Assembly: GCF_025263565.1 (NCBI RefSeq)
Contig: NZ_CP079865.1
Span: 2,790,001-2,854,000, forward strand
Direction: 5' to 3'
Origin: Mycobacterium sp. SMC-8
GTDB lineage: Bacteria; Actinomycetota; Actinomycetes; Mycobacteriales; Mycobacteriaceae
Length of the DNA stretch: 64,000 nt
Shown here: positions 8,557 to 18,200 of the stretch, piece after piece
Position numbering within the stretch: the first letter of the stretch is position 1
How the letters are laid out: every line of letters starts with the position of its first letter
Made by a program: the position numbers and the translations under genes
The notes under the pieces: generated by a model
Told to the model about the DNA's origin: nothing
The model's input: the letters and a program-made list of their open reading frames with translations, nothing else
The model's database searches: none

Positions 8557-10874
8557 TCACCGATCGGCGTCCTCCTGCGCCAGCGTGAAATAGCTCTCCT
8601 CCTCCTGGGCAAAGTGCAACCGCAGCAGCGCGTGCAGGCCGTAAAGGCACGCCAGCAGGTCGTCGACTTGATAGGGCTGGATTGCGCCCGCGGTCTCGGC
8701 CAGGTGCACGTGGGTGCCGATGCGGTCGGACAGGCGCTGGATCTCGGCGTGCATCCGGCTCATGGTGGCGGTGGCCTCGCCGCTGCGCAGGGTGCCGCCA
8801 GCGCAGGATACAGCTCGGTCTCCTCGGCGCGCTCGTGCGGCAGGATCCGGTCGGTGAGCAGCGTGTAGCACTGCCGCACCGACTCGAACGCGGCCGCGTC
8901 GGCGCCCGCGGCCAGCCGGTCCGCGCTGTCGCGGATGTGTCCCACCGCATCGCGAAGCTCCTCGTGCTCGGCGGCGAACCCCTGCAGCATCGTCTCGGTG
9001 CGGGCAGCCAGGTCGACCCTGGTGTGCGGGTTGTGACGCAACGCCCGCAGCGCGTTGAGAATGACCGTCACGTCGATGCCCTCCTGCAACAGCGCGCCGG
9101 CCGCGGGCGGCAGCCAGCCCATCGCGGCCGCGGCCATCGCCACCAGGGACAGCGACATTCCCACGGCCGCGCTCTGCACCGCGATACGGCGTGACCACCG
9201 GGCGATGTCCATCGCGTCGGCGAGACGGTCCAGGCGATCGGTGGTCAACACGATGTCGGCGGCCTCCGATGATGCGGTGGCCCCCCGCGCCCCCATCGCG
9301 ACTCCCACCGTGGCCGCCGCCAGCGCGGGGGCGTCGTTGATGCCGTCGCCGACCATCACCGTGATCGCGCGCGTGCGCTCCCGCTGCACCGCGGCGACCT
9401 TGTCGGCGGGGGTCTGCTGGGTGTACACCTCGTCCAGCCCGAGCACGGTGGCGACCTCGCGGGCCGGTTCGGGCCGGTCGCCGGTGAGCATCACCAGGCG
9501 ATCGAACCCGGCTTCCCGTAAGCGCCGCATCGTCCGGGGCGCCTGTCGGCGCAACGGATCCCGCAGCAGTACCGCACCGACCGGTGCTCCGTCGGCGCAC
9601 ACCCACGCCAGCGCGGCGCTGTCCAGGCGCGCCCGGTTCACCGCGCCCTGCGCCCACTCCGATCGCGCGGCGACGTCGCCCAGTTTGCCGACGGTCACCC
9701 GCCGGCCGTCCAGCACCGCACTGACCCCGCGCCCGGGCTCCTCCGCTGCCTCGGCCGGAAGCGACAGCCGCAGGCCGCGGGCCAGTGCCTCCGCGACGAT
9801 GGCTTCGGCCAGCACGTGGGGGGAGACCTGATCCACCGAGGCCGCCAGGCGCAGCACCTCGGCGGTGTCGGCGCCCGGAGCCGTGACCACGTCGACGACC
9901 TCGGGTCGGCCCATCGTCAGCGTGCCGGTCTTGTCCATCACCAATGTGCTCGCGTGGCCGAGGTTCTCCAGGGCGCCGCCGCTGCGGATCACCACCCCGG
10001 ACCGGGAGGCGCGGGACAGACCCGACACGATCGCGACCGGAGCGGCCAGCAGCAGCGGGCACGGGGTGGCCACGACCAGCACCGCGACGGCCCGCACCGG
10101 CGACCCGCTGACCAGCCAGGCGATGCCCGCAATCGCCAGCGCGAGCGGCAGGAAGTAGGCAGCATAGCGGTCGGCGAGCCGTACCACCGGCGCGCTCTCG
10201 GCCCCGGCCTGCTGCGCCAGCCGTACGATCCCGGCGTAGGTGCTGTCCTCGGCCGTCGCCGTGACGCGCAACGCGAACACGTCGCCGGCGTTGACCACTC
10301 CGCTGCGCACGGCGTCCCCGGCGGGGCGTTCCACCTGGAGGGATTCGCCGGTCAGCGCGGACTCGTCGAGCACCGCGACGGACTCGATGACGCGTCCGTC
10401 CACTGGCACTACGTCTCCGGGGGCGATGACCAGGATGTCGTCCACCACGACATCGCCAATGGGGATCACCTCGACCACGTCGCCGGTGCGGCGCCGTGCG
10501 AAGCGGGGCGCCCGTTCCAGCAGCGCCTTGAGGTCCCGCGACGCCCGGCGCGAGGCCGCGGCATCCAGGGCGCGGCCGCCGGCCAGCATCACCGCGACCA
10601 GCGCACCCGCGAGATACTCGCCGACCAGCAGCGTGCCCCCCAGCGACAGCACCGCGATCAGGTCCACGCCGAGGCGTCCGTTGCGCAGTGCGAGCAGCAC
10701 CCACAGCACGGCGGGCACGATCGCGATGGCCGTCCCGGCGGCCCAGCAGAGGTCGGCAACTCGGGGAGCCCCTGACAGCCACGCCACTCCGCCGGCCGCC
10801 AGTGCCCCGACGGTGAGAACGGTCAACGTGGGCTCCAGTAGGGGGCGCCAGCGGGACGGCTGCACGCCGGGCAT
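8557..10874 (-). CDS. P1B-5-type metal ATPase with C-terminal hemerythrin domain, frameshifted
   Basis: From ATG 10874 one frame gives 704 residues to a stop at 8760. It contains an actuator domain, the P1B-5 membrane motif TPCP, the phosphorylation site DKTGTLT and the hinge VGDGINDAPAL. After the last TM pair begins a hemerythrin-like domain (FAAEHEELRD ... ILPHERAEETELYPAL). This is cut at about 8790 by an apparent missing base, but it continues in the next frame to 8557 (AEIQRLSDRIGTHVHL ... LHFAQEEESYF). TPCP plus a hemerythrin tail defines the P1B-5 class, where the characterised Sinorhizobium Nia exports Ni and Fe. It follows two USPs in one unit and starts 1 nt after the upstream stop. 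Confidence 0.85.
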
Positions 10875-10875
10875 C

Positions 10876-11754
10876 TCAGCCGCGCACGACGGCGACCGGC
10901 GCGAGCGCCGACTCGGCGACGGCGGTGCTGACCGAGCCCAACAGCAGACTCGCGACGCCGCCGCGACCGCGGCTGCCGACGACCACGAGCTGACACTGCC
11001 GGGACTCGTCGATCAGCCACCGGGCCGGCTTGTCGCACACGATCCGGCGCCGGACGTGAACGTCGGGATAGCGCTCCTGCCAGCCGGCCAGCCGCTCGGC
11101 GAGGATCTCGTGTCCCTGCTGCTCGTACTGCTGCCAGTCCATTCCGAGGATCGGGAAGACGGCGACGTCGCTCCACGCGTGCAGCGCCACCAGGTCGGCG
11201 CCGCGTCGGGAGGCCTCGTCGAAGGCGAACGCCGTGGCCTTCTCCGACGCCGGGGAACCGTCGATGCCGAGCAGCACCGGCAGTGTGCCGCTGTCCTTCT
11301 GCACCACACCCTCTTTGGTGATCACAACCGGACACCGCGCATGGTGCAGCAGTGTGCGGCTGACCGACCCCAGCACTGCGCCGCCGACCGGGCCCAGCCC
11401 ACGACTGCCGAGCACCAGCACGTCGGCGTGTTTGGAGGCATCGGTGAACTCGGGCACGATGCCGTCGTGGCGGAGCTCGACGTTTACCGCCAGCGGCGCG
11501 CCGTCCGGCACCGCTGCGGCCAGGATCTCCTGGGCCTGCTTGAGCACCCGCTGGGCGTTGTCTTCCTGCCAGTCATAGAAACTCGACACGACCGTCTCGA
11601 TCGGCCACGTGACCACGATCGGCGACACGACGTGCATCAGTGTCACCGGGCGCTGACGCAGGACCGCTTCCTGGGCGGCCCACCGCACCGCCGCATGCGA
11701 CTCGGATGAGCCGTCGACGCCGACGAGGATCCCGAGATCGGTGGCTTCGCGCAT
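10876..11754 (-). CDS. Tandem universal stress protein
   Basis: 292 residues. ATG 11754 is preceded by AAGGAG at good spacing and is preferred to the in-frame ATG at 11796, which overlaps the previous stop. There are two full USP domains: domain 1 ends LGSRGLGPVGGAVLGSVSRT, and domain 2 begins VLLGIDGSPASEKATAFAF and ends [16 protein letters not shown]. Both keep the ATP-binding glycine pattern. It closely resembles Rv1996/Rv2005c-type DosR USPs. It is the middle gene of the unit 12368-8557 (USP, USP, metal ATPase). Confidence 0.95.
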   Translation of the reverse strand: MREATDLGILVGVDGSSESHAAVRWAAQEAVLRQRPVTLMHVVSPIVVTWPIETVVSSFYDWQEDNAQRVLKQAQEILAAAVPDGAPLAVNVELRHDGIVPEFTDASKHADVLVLGSRGLGPVGGAVLGSVSRTLLHHARCPVVITKEGVVQKDSGTLPVLLGIDGSPASEKATAFAFDEASRRGADLVALHAWSDVAVFPILGMDWQQYEQQGHEILAERLAGWQERYPDVHVRRRIVCDKPARWLIDESRQCQLVVVGSRGRGGVASLLLGSVSTAVAESALAPVAVVRG

Positions 11755-11795
11755 GGCTGTCTCCTTGTGTGTTTGGGCGGGTGTTTCGGAAACCA

Positions 11796-12368
11796 TCAGG
11801 ACCGGACGACGAGCGCCGAGGACGCGCCGTGCCGCAGCGCGGAGCGGCCGTGGCCGACGATCTGTGCGACCTCGTGGGCCTCGTCGTCACCGATCACAGC
11901 GAGAAGCACGGGTTCGTCGTGCTTTTTCAGGAAGTGCGCGACGTCGGCCCGGTCGGTGATCGGATAAACGTGCACCTGCGGGTAGCGCTGATGCCAGGGA
12001 CGGATTCGTTGTTCGAGTGCGTCAGTCGACGCCGCCGCCTCGCTGTCGCCCAGAACCAGCACCGGAGCATGACGCAGTGCCGCCTCCTGCAGCGCCTGCT
12101 CGATGACGACGCCGTTGTGGGGACGGTCGTTGACCGCGACGATGATCCCCTTTGCCTCACGCAGACTCTCACGACCCCGGCGCACGTCCTCGGCGTACTC
12201 GCAGGCGTACTCGGCGGCGTTGCGGTGGACCGGCTTGGTGACGTAGACCAACCGCAGTGCGGTCCCCCGTGCGGCGGCTTCGTGCACCGCCCACAGCGCA
12301 GCGCCCAGGGCCGCCGCCGAACCGTCGACACCGGCGACCACGGGCATGGAGCTGTTCGCGGTTGTCAT
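11796..12368 (-). CDS. Short universal stress protein, apparently internally deleted
   Basis: 190 residues, against about 150 for a single USP or 290 for a tandem. The first 105 or so form the start of a USP domain (VVAGVDGSAAALGAALWAVHE through APVLVLGDSE). The rest (IRPWHQRYPQVHVYPI ... VLLAVIGDDEAHE ... ALVVRS) matches only the second half of a second domain, so the end of domain 1 and the start of domain 2 seem to be missing. No classic glycine ATP loop remains. It heads the unit with the next USP and the P1B ATPase, with a DosR-like box 60 nt upstream. Confidence 0.85.
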   Translation of the reverse strand: MTTANSSMPVVAGVDGSAAALGAALWAVHEAAARGTALRLVYVTKPVHRNAAEYACEYAEDVRRGRESLREAKGIIVAVNDRPHNGVVIEQALQEAALRHAPVLVLGDSEAAASTDALEQRIRPWHQRYPQVHVYPITDRADVAHFLKKHDEPVLLAVIGDDEAHEVAQIVGHGRSALRHGASSALVVRS

Positions 12369-12396
12369 CGCGTTCTCCGTTCGCAGAGTGTGATTC

Positions 12397-12819
12397 TCAC
12401 GTTAGGGAGCCGCGCGGAACCGGCCTAGGGCCATTGGTCCTTGCAGGGTGACTGAACCGCGCGGCGCGCCGGTGCACCCGGTGGGCACGCCCACGGGTGC
12501 GCAGGGGCTCGTCGGCCACATGCACGGGTTCGCCGTAAAACATCGTCTTGGTGACGTCGACCAGGACCAGGTAGGCGAGCGTCAATGCCGCCAGCGCGGC
12601 GAAGAACTGCCAGGGCAGTGGCGTGAATCCGAGGTGGGGGCCCAGGGGTGAGATCGTGAGCGCGACACCGACCACGATTGCCGACGCGGTGGCGACCACC
12701 AGTGCCGGGGAGGGTCTGCTCTGAGTCGGCGAGATGCGCGCGAAAATCGTCGTGCGTCGGACCGCCGCTTCGAGCTCGTGGTCGTCGAGGTGCTCCACGT
12801 GGTCCCGGTCGACCGTCAC
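12397..12819 (-). pseudogene. Remnant of a P-type cation ATPase (MgtA/CtpF-like), internally deleted
   Basis: An open frame of 140 residues from GTG 12819, overlapping the ppsA stop (GTGA). Residues about 10-30 (HLDDHELEAAVRRTTIFARISPTQ, shortened here) match the end of the P-domain of MgtA/CtpF-type ATPases. They are followed at once by the last membrane segments (GFTPLPWQFFAALAALTLAY, LVDVTKTMFYG). The hinge motif GDGxND and the preceding TM helices are absent, so most of the gene has been lost and two fragments joined. The last ~30 residues are basic and low complexity and run through the DosR-like box of the next gene. CtpF (Rv1997) is a DosR-regulon pump beside Rv1996 in M. tuberculosis. 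Confidence 0.7.
12428..12441. promoter_or_regulatory. Putative DosR/DevR box upstream of USP-USP-ATPase unit
   Basis: GGGCC-ATTG-GTCCT, nearly identical to the site at 7002-7015. It lies exactly 60 nt upstream of the USP start at 12368 and falls inside the decayed 3' end of the P-type ATPase remnant. Confidence 0.7.
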
Positions 12820-15095
12820 CGTGCGGAGGCGAGCAGGATCCGCCGCTCCGCGGCGGCGATCACCCGGCGGGTGGCGTCCACGGCGTCGGGGTTCACCGAC
12901 ACCGAGGTGATGCCGAGCCGCACCAGGTGCTCGGCGAACGCCGGGTTGGTCGACGGCGCCTGACCGCACAGTGACGAGGTGATTCCGAACTTGTTGGCGG
13001 TCTGGATGATCCGCCGGATGGCATGCAGCACCGCGGGATCGGATTCGTCGAACAGTTCGGCACACACGTCGGAATCCCGGTCGACGCCGAGCAGCAGTTG
13101 GGTCAGGTCGTTGCTGCCGATGGAGACCCCGTCGATCCCCATGCCGATGTACTCGGGCAGCCAGTGCACCACCGACGGCACCTCGGCCATCACCCAGCGG
13201 TGCACTCCGCGTTGGCGGCCCAGCGGGCTCGCATCGACCAGCGACAGGCACTCCTCGAGCTCCCACCGGGTGCGCACGAACGGGATCATCAGCGCGACGT
13301 TCGGCGATTGCTCCCGCACCCGGGCCAGCGCCTCCAGCTCGAGCGCGAACAGTTCTGGTTCCTTGATGTAGCGGTAGCAGCCGCGGAACCCGATCATCGG
13401 ATTGTGTTCCACCGGTTCGTATTCGGCGCCGCCTTTGAGTCCGCGGAACTCGTTGCTGCGGAAGTCGGTGGCGCGGTAGACCACGGGCCGCGGCGCGAAC
13501 GCCGCCGCGATCCTGCCCACCGAGGACACCATCTTCTCGACGAGGCTGTCCTGTTCGCCGTGCGCGATCAGGTCACGGGGATGGCGACCGCCGAGCGCCT
13601 CGGTCAGCATGAACTCCGCGCGCAGCAGACCCACCCCGTCGACCGGTTGGGCGGCAACGGTTTCCGCGCTCTCCGGCATCGCGAGGTTCACGTACACCCT
13701 GGTTCCGGTGACCTCCCCTGTCGCCGCGACCGGCGCGGTGCGTTCGGCCACCGTGACCTGCGGTGCCTGCTCGACGCGGCCCGACACCACCTCGCCGCGG
13801 GCGCCGTCGACGGTGACGGTGGTGCCGTCGTGCAAGTCCCGGGTCCCGGTGCGGGTGCCGACGATGCAGGGGACCCCCAGTTCGCGTGCCACGATCGCGG
13901 CGTGGCATGTCATTCCTCCGGTGTCGGTGACCAGCGCGGCCGCCCGCCGGATCGTGGGCAGCCAGTCCGGGTTCGTCATCTGCGCGACCAGGATCTCCCC
14001 CTCCTGCAGGCGATGCCCCTCGTCCGGTGTCTGCAGCACCCGCACCTTGCCCGACGCGATGCCCGGCGCCGCGGCCAGCCCGCGGGCCAGCACCACATGC
14101 TCGGTCCGGGCCGGCGGGGTGGTGTGCCCAAGCGTGGTGATCGGCCGGGCCTGCACCAGGTAGGCGGCGCCGTCGGCGATGGCCCACTCGGTGTCCTGCG
14201 GGCAGCCGTTGTGGCGCTCGGTGGCGATCGCCAGCTCGGCGATCGAGTGCAGCTCCCCGTCGGTCAGCACCCGGGATGCCGCGGTGGCGTCGTCGAGCTG
14301 CACGTGCGTGTCGGTGCCGTCCTCACCCCGCACAATCTTGAAAGCCTTGTTGCCCAGCCGGACGTCGATCGGTTGCATGGTGTCCTTGGAGACCACGTAG
14401 GTGTCGGGTTCCACCGCGCCGGAGACCACCACCTCGCCGAGACCGAACGCGGCTTCGATCACCACGCGGTCCCGTGCGCCGGTGCTCGGGTCGGCGGTGA
14501 AGGCCACACCTGATTTGTCCGAGTCGACCATCTGCTGCACCACCACGGCCATCGCGGGATCGCCGAGGAAACCGCGGCTGGCCCGGTAGGTGATGACGCG
14601 CGGACTGAACAGCGACATCCAGCACCGCGTCACCGCGGTGACGAGTCCGTCGTCGCCGGTGATGTTGGTCAGGGTCGCGTTCATCCCGGCGAACGACGCG
14701 TCGGCGCCGTCCTCGCCGGTGGCCGACGAGCGCACGGCGACCACGGTGCCCGGGCCCATCGCGTGATAAGCCGCCAGCATCGCCGACCTGGTGGTGTCGT
14801 CGACGCCGGCCTTGCGCACCAGGCCCTGCATGCGCTCGCAGAGCTCACCGAGCCGCGTGGTGTCGGCAACGTTGTCGAGCGCCTCGCGATGAAGCGCCGC
14901 CAGCTCCGCCTCGACGCCGCCGGCGCGCATGGAGTCCCGGTAGCAGTCGCGCAGCAGGACGAAGCCCGGCGGCACGGGGAGTTTCGCGGCGACGAGCTCG
15001 CCCATGTTGGCGCCCTTGCCGCCGGCCTCCTCGGCGTCACCGATGGTCAGGGCCGAGATGTCGCGCAGGTGGGAGTGGCGGGTTCCTGAGTCCAT
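12816..15095 (-). CDS. ppsA: Phosphoenolpyruvate synthase
   Basis: 759 residues from ATG 15095. The N-terminal ATP-binding PPDK_N domain (about 1-330) has GGKGANMGEL and AVRSSATGEDGADASFAGM. The swivelling phospho-histidine domain has GGMTCHAAIVARELG at about residues 392-406. The C-terminal TIM barrel contains MIGFRGCYRYIKEPE, VSIGSNDLTQLLLG and ending SSLCGQAPS with the catalytic Cys. Length and motifs fit PEP synthase (ATP + pyruvate to PEP) better than PPDK. In this setting it would feed gluconeogenesis and storage during dormancy. A DosR-like box lies 59 nt upstream in the promoter shared with otsB1. Confidence 0.93.
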   Translation of the reverse strand: MDSGTRHSHLRDISALTIGDAEEAGGKGANMGELVAAKLPVPPGFVLLRDCYRDSMRAGGVEAELAALHREALDNVADTTRLGELCERMQGLVRKAGVDDTTRSAMLAAYHAMGPGTVVAVRSSATGEDGADASFAGMNATLTNITGDDGLVTAVTRCWMSLFSPRVITYRASRGFLGDPAMAVVVQQMVDSDKSGVAFTADPSTGARDRVVIEAAFGLGEVVVSGAVEPDTYVVSKDTMQPIDVRLGNKAFKIVRGEDGTDTHVQLDDATAASRVLTDGELHSIAELAIATERHNGCPQDTEWAIADGAAYLVQARPITTLGHTTPPARTEHVVLARGLAAAPGIASGKVRVLQTPDEGHRLQEGEILVAQMTNPDWLPTIRRAAALVTDTGGMTCHAAIVARELGVPCIVGTRTGTRDLHDGTTVTVDGARGEVVSGRVEQAPQVTVAERTAPVAATGEVTGTRVYVNLAMPESAETVAAQPVDGVGLLRAEFMLTEALGGRHPRDLIAHGEQDSLVEKMVSSVGRIAAAFAPRPVVYRATDFRSNEFRGLKGGAEYEPVEHNPMIGFRGCYRYIKEPELFALELEALARVREQSPNVALMIPFVRTRWELEECLSLVDASPLGRQRGVHRWVMAEVPSVVHWLPEYIGMGIDGVSIGSNDLTQLLLGVDRDSDVCAELFDESDPAVLHAIRRIIQTANKFGITSSLCGQAPSTNPAFAEHLVRLGITSVSVNPDAVDATRRVIAAAERRILLASAR

Positions 15096-15153
15096 GGGGC
15101 AAGCCTGCACCCCCACCGTCGCCCCGGCGTAGCGTGTGAGGTCGCTTTCGTCC

Positions 15154-15167
15154 GGGCCGAAAGTCCT
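15154..15167. promoter_or_regulatory. Putative DosR/DevR box 1, divergent ppsA/otsB1 promoter
   Basis: GGGCC-GAAA-GTCCT, 59 nt upstream of the ppsA start at 15095. It is paired with a second site 23 bases further right. Confidence 0.75.
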
Positions 15168-15176
15168 TAGTTGGTA

Positions 15177-15190
15177 GGGGCTTAGGTCCT
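15177..15190. promoter_or_regulatory. Putative DosR/DevR box 2, divergent ppsA/otsB1 promoter
   Basis: GGGGC-TTAG-GTCCT, 74 nt upstream of the otsB1 start at 15264. The start-to-start distance of 23 bases from box 1 puts both sites on about the same face of the helix. A further half-site (TTTGGGAC) follows at 15192-15199. Confidence 0.7.
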
Positions 15191-15263
15191 CTTTGGGACA
15201 CTCAACCGCGGAAAAGGACTTCGTCCCCTTCCGGGACGGGCTCCGGCGCGCTGGCATGAGGAG

Positions 15264-18200
15264 ATGGGGCTGCCGGTGTTCATCGATCCGCGCCATCACG
15301 ACGCGGTGCTCTTCGACATGGACGGGGTGGTGACCGACACCGCGGCGCTGCACGCCGCCGCGTGGAAGGCCACATTCGACGACTTCCTCAGCCGGCGGTC
15401 CGCCGCGCCGGGCGAGGATCTGTCCGCCGCGACGGACCGGGATTTCCGCGACTTCATCTCCGGCAGAAAGCCTTTCGATGCGGTGAAGGGATTCCTGGAG
15501 AGCCGCGGGATCGCCGTCCCGGACGGCGCGCCGGAGGGACTGGACGACGCCAGCGTCTGGGGTCTGGTTCACCGCCGCCAGCAGCTGTTCGCCGACATGC
15601 TGGCCGACGGGGTGCCGGTGTTCGCCTCGACCGTGGACCTGGTGCGCCGGCTGTTGGCGGCCGATATCGCCGTGGCGGTGTTCTCGACCAGCCGTGACTG
15701 CGCCGAATTGCTGGATGCAGCAGGTGTTTCTGACCTGTTCCCCGTGCGGGTGGACGGCGTCGTGGCCGACGAGCTGGGCTTGCCCGGTGAACCCGATCTG
15801 GCGATGCTGCGGGAGACCGCCAAGCGGCTCGGGGTCCATCCGGGGCGCTGCGTCGTCGTCGACGACGGGCTCGCGGGAATCACCGCCGCGCGTGAAGGCG
15901 GCTTTGCGTTGATCATCGGAGTGGACCGGGCCGACCGCGCCGAGGACCTGCGCCGCTGTGGTGCGGACGTCGTGATACCCGATCTGGTCGCGGTCACCGT
16001 GCGCGACAACTATCGGCACATCTCCGAACTGTCCGACGCGCTGCTGTCCTACAGCGAGATCGTGCCACTGGCCGAGACGCGCAGGCCCGCCGTGCTGCTC
16101 GATTTCGACGGCACGCTGTCCGACATCGTCGGTGACCCCGCCACGGCGACGCTGATCCCCGGGGCCCGGGCGATGCTCGAAGCGCTCACGGCACGCTGCC
16201 CTGTCGCGGTGATCAGTGGCCGCAGCCTGGCCGACATCCGGGACCGGATCGGGGTCCCCGGCATCTGGTACGCCGGCAGTCACGGGTTCGAACTCTGCTC
16301 CTCGGACGGGGTGCGTCACGACAACGAAGCAGGCCTGGAAGCCGTGCGCGTGCTCGCCGGTGCCCTGACCGAGCTGCGCGGGCGGGTCGGCGGAGTCGAC
16401 GGCGTGCTCATCGAGGACAAGCGTTTTTCGATCGCCGTGCACTATCGCAACGTCGACCCCGGTTCGGTCGACGACGTGGTCGCGGCGGTCCGGATCATCG
16501 GTCAGCGTCACGGTCTGCGCGCCGGCGGTGGGCGCAAGGTCATCGAGCTGCAACCGGACACCGGCTGGAACAAGGGCAAGGCGGTCGAGTGGATCCTCGA
16601 CCGCATCGACGGTGACGAGTTGCTGCTGCCCGTGTACATCGGTGACGACCTGACCGACGAGGACGGCTTCGACGCGGTGCGCCTGCGGGGGATCGGAGTG
16701 GTGGTCCGCAACGCGGAATCGGGGGACCGCCGGTCCGCGGCGCGGTTCGCCCTTGACGGGCCAGAAGCCGTCTGCCGCTTTCTCACCCGGCTATCCGATC
16801 AGCTCGCCGTCGAACAGGACATCACCAACGATCCGTGGATGCTCACGTTCGGCGGCTATCTGCCCGACGACGAGCGGCTCCGGGAGGCGCTGTGCACGCT
16901 CGGCAACGGCTACCTGGCGGCCAGGGGCGCCGCGCCCGAGTGCGGTGCCGGGCGGTCCCACTACCCGGGCACCTACGCGGCGGGGATCTACAACCGTCTC
17001 ACCGACGAGATCTCGGGCACCACCGTCGACAACGAGAGCATGGTGAATCTGCCCAACTGGCTGCCGGTGACGTTCCGCATCGACGGCGGGGAGTGGTTCG
17101 ACATCGACGCGGTCGAACTCACCTCCTACGTCTGCACGCTGGACCTGCGCCGCGCCACCCTGACCCGAGAGTTCGTGATGCGGGACGGGCAAGGGCGGAT
17201 CACGGATGTCCGGCAGCGCCGGCTGGTGGCGATGCACCGGCCGCACGTGGCGGCGATGCGGACCACCGTCCATGCCGAGAACTGGTCCGGGAGACTGGAA
17301 TTCCGTTCGGTGATCGACGGAGGGGTGGAGAACCTCGGAGTGGAGCGATACCGTGACCTGTCCTCGCGGCACCTGACGGTCGACGGTCTGCGCGAATTGT
17401 CCGATGACGCCGTGCTGTTGGAGGCGCAGACCGGTGAGTCGCAGATCCAGGTCGCGGTCGCGGCACGCAACCGCCTGACCGGAGGGGAACCCGCGTCGGT
17501 CGCCCGCGCGATCATCCGGGACGACACCCGGATCGGCCACGACATCGCCGTCGAGGTCACCGGCGGTCGTGCCGTCACACTGGAGAAGGTGGTCGCGGTG
17601 TACACCAGCCGCGACCACGGCATCTCCGGGCCGGTCACTGCGGCCGAGCGTGAAGTGGCCGCCACCCCCGGCTTCGACGAACTGGAGGAACGGCACCGGC
17701 TGGCGTGGGCCCACCTCTGGGAGCGGTTCAACGTCGACATGGGACACGACCCCGATCTGCTGCGCCTCGTGCGCCTGCACCAGCTGCACCTGCTCCAGAC
17801 GCTGTCCCCGCACACCGCCGATCTCGACGTCGGCGTGCCGGCGCGGGGACTGCACGGCGAGGCCTACCGGGGCCACGTGTTCTGGGACGAGCTGTTCGTC
17901 TTCCCGGTGATGAACATGCGGTTGCCGAAGGTCACCCGCTCGCTTCTGCTGTACCGCTACCGGCGGTTATCCGAGGCCCGACGGGCTGCGTTCGAGGCGG
18001 GGTTCGCGGGGGCGATGTTTCCGTGGCAGTCGGGCAGCGATGGCCGCGAGGAAAGTCAACGGCTGCATCTGAATCCGCGGTCGGGTCGGTGGAACCTCGA
18101 CGCCAGCGCCCGCGCCCACCACGTGGGCCTGGCCATCGCTTTCAACGTCTGGCAGCACTATCAGGTCACCGGAGACATCGGGTTCCTCATCGACTACGGC

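Noticed and set aside
11754..11796. Longer start for the USP at 10876 (ATG 11796)
   Set aside because: The extension lacks a ribosome site, whereas ATG 11754 has AAGGAG at good spacing and matches family length.
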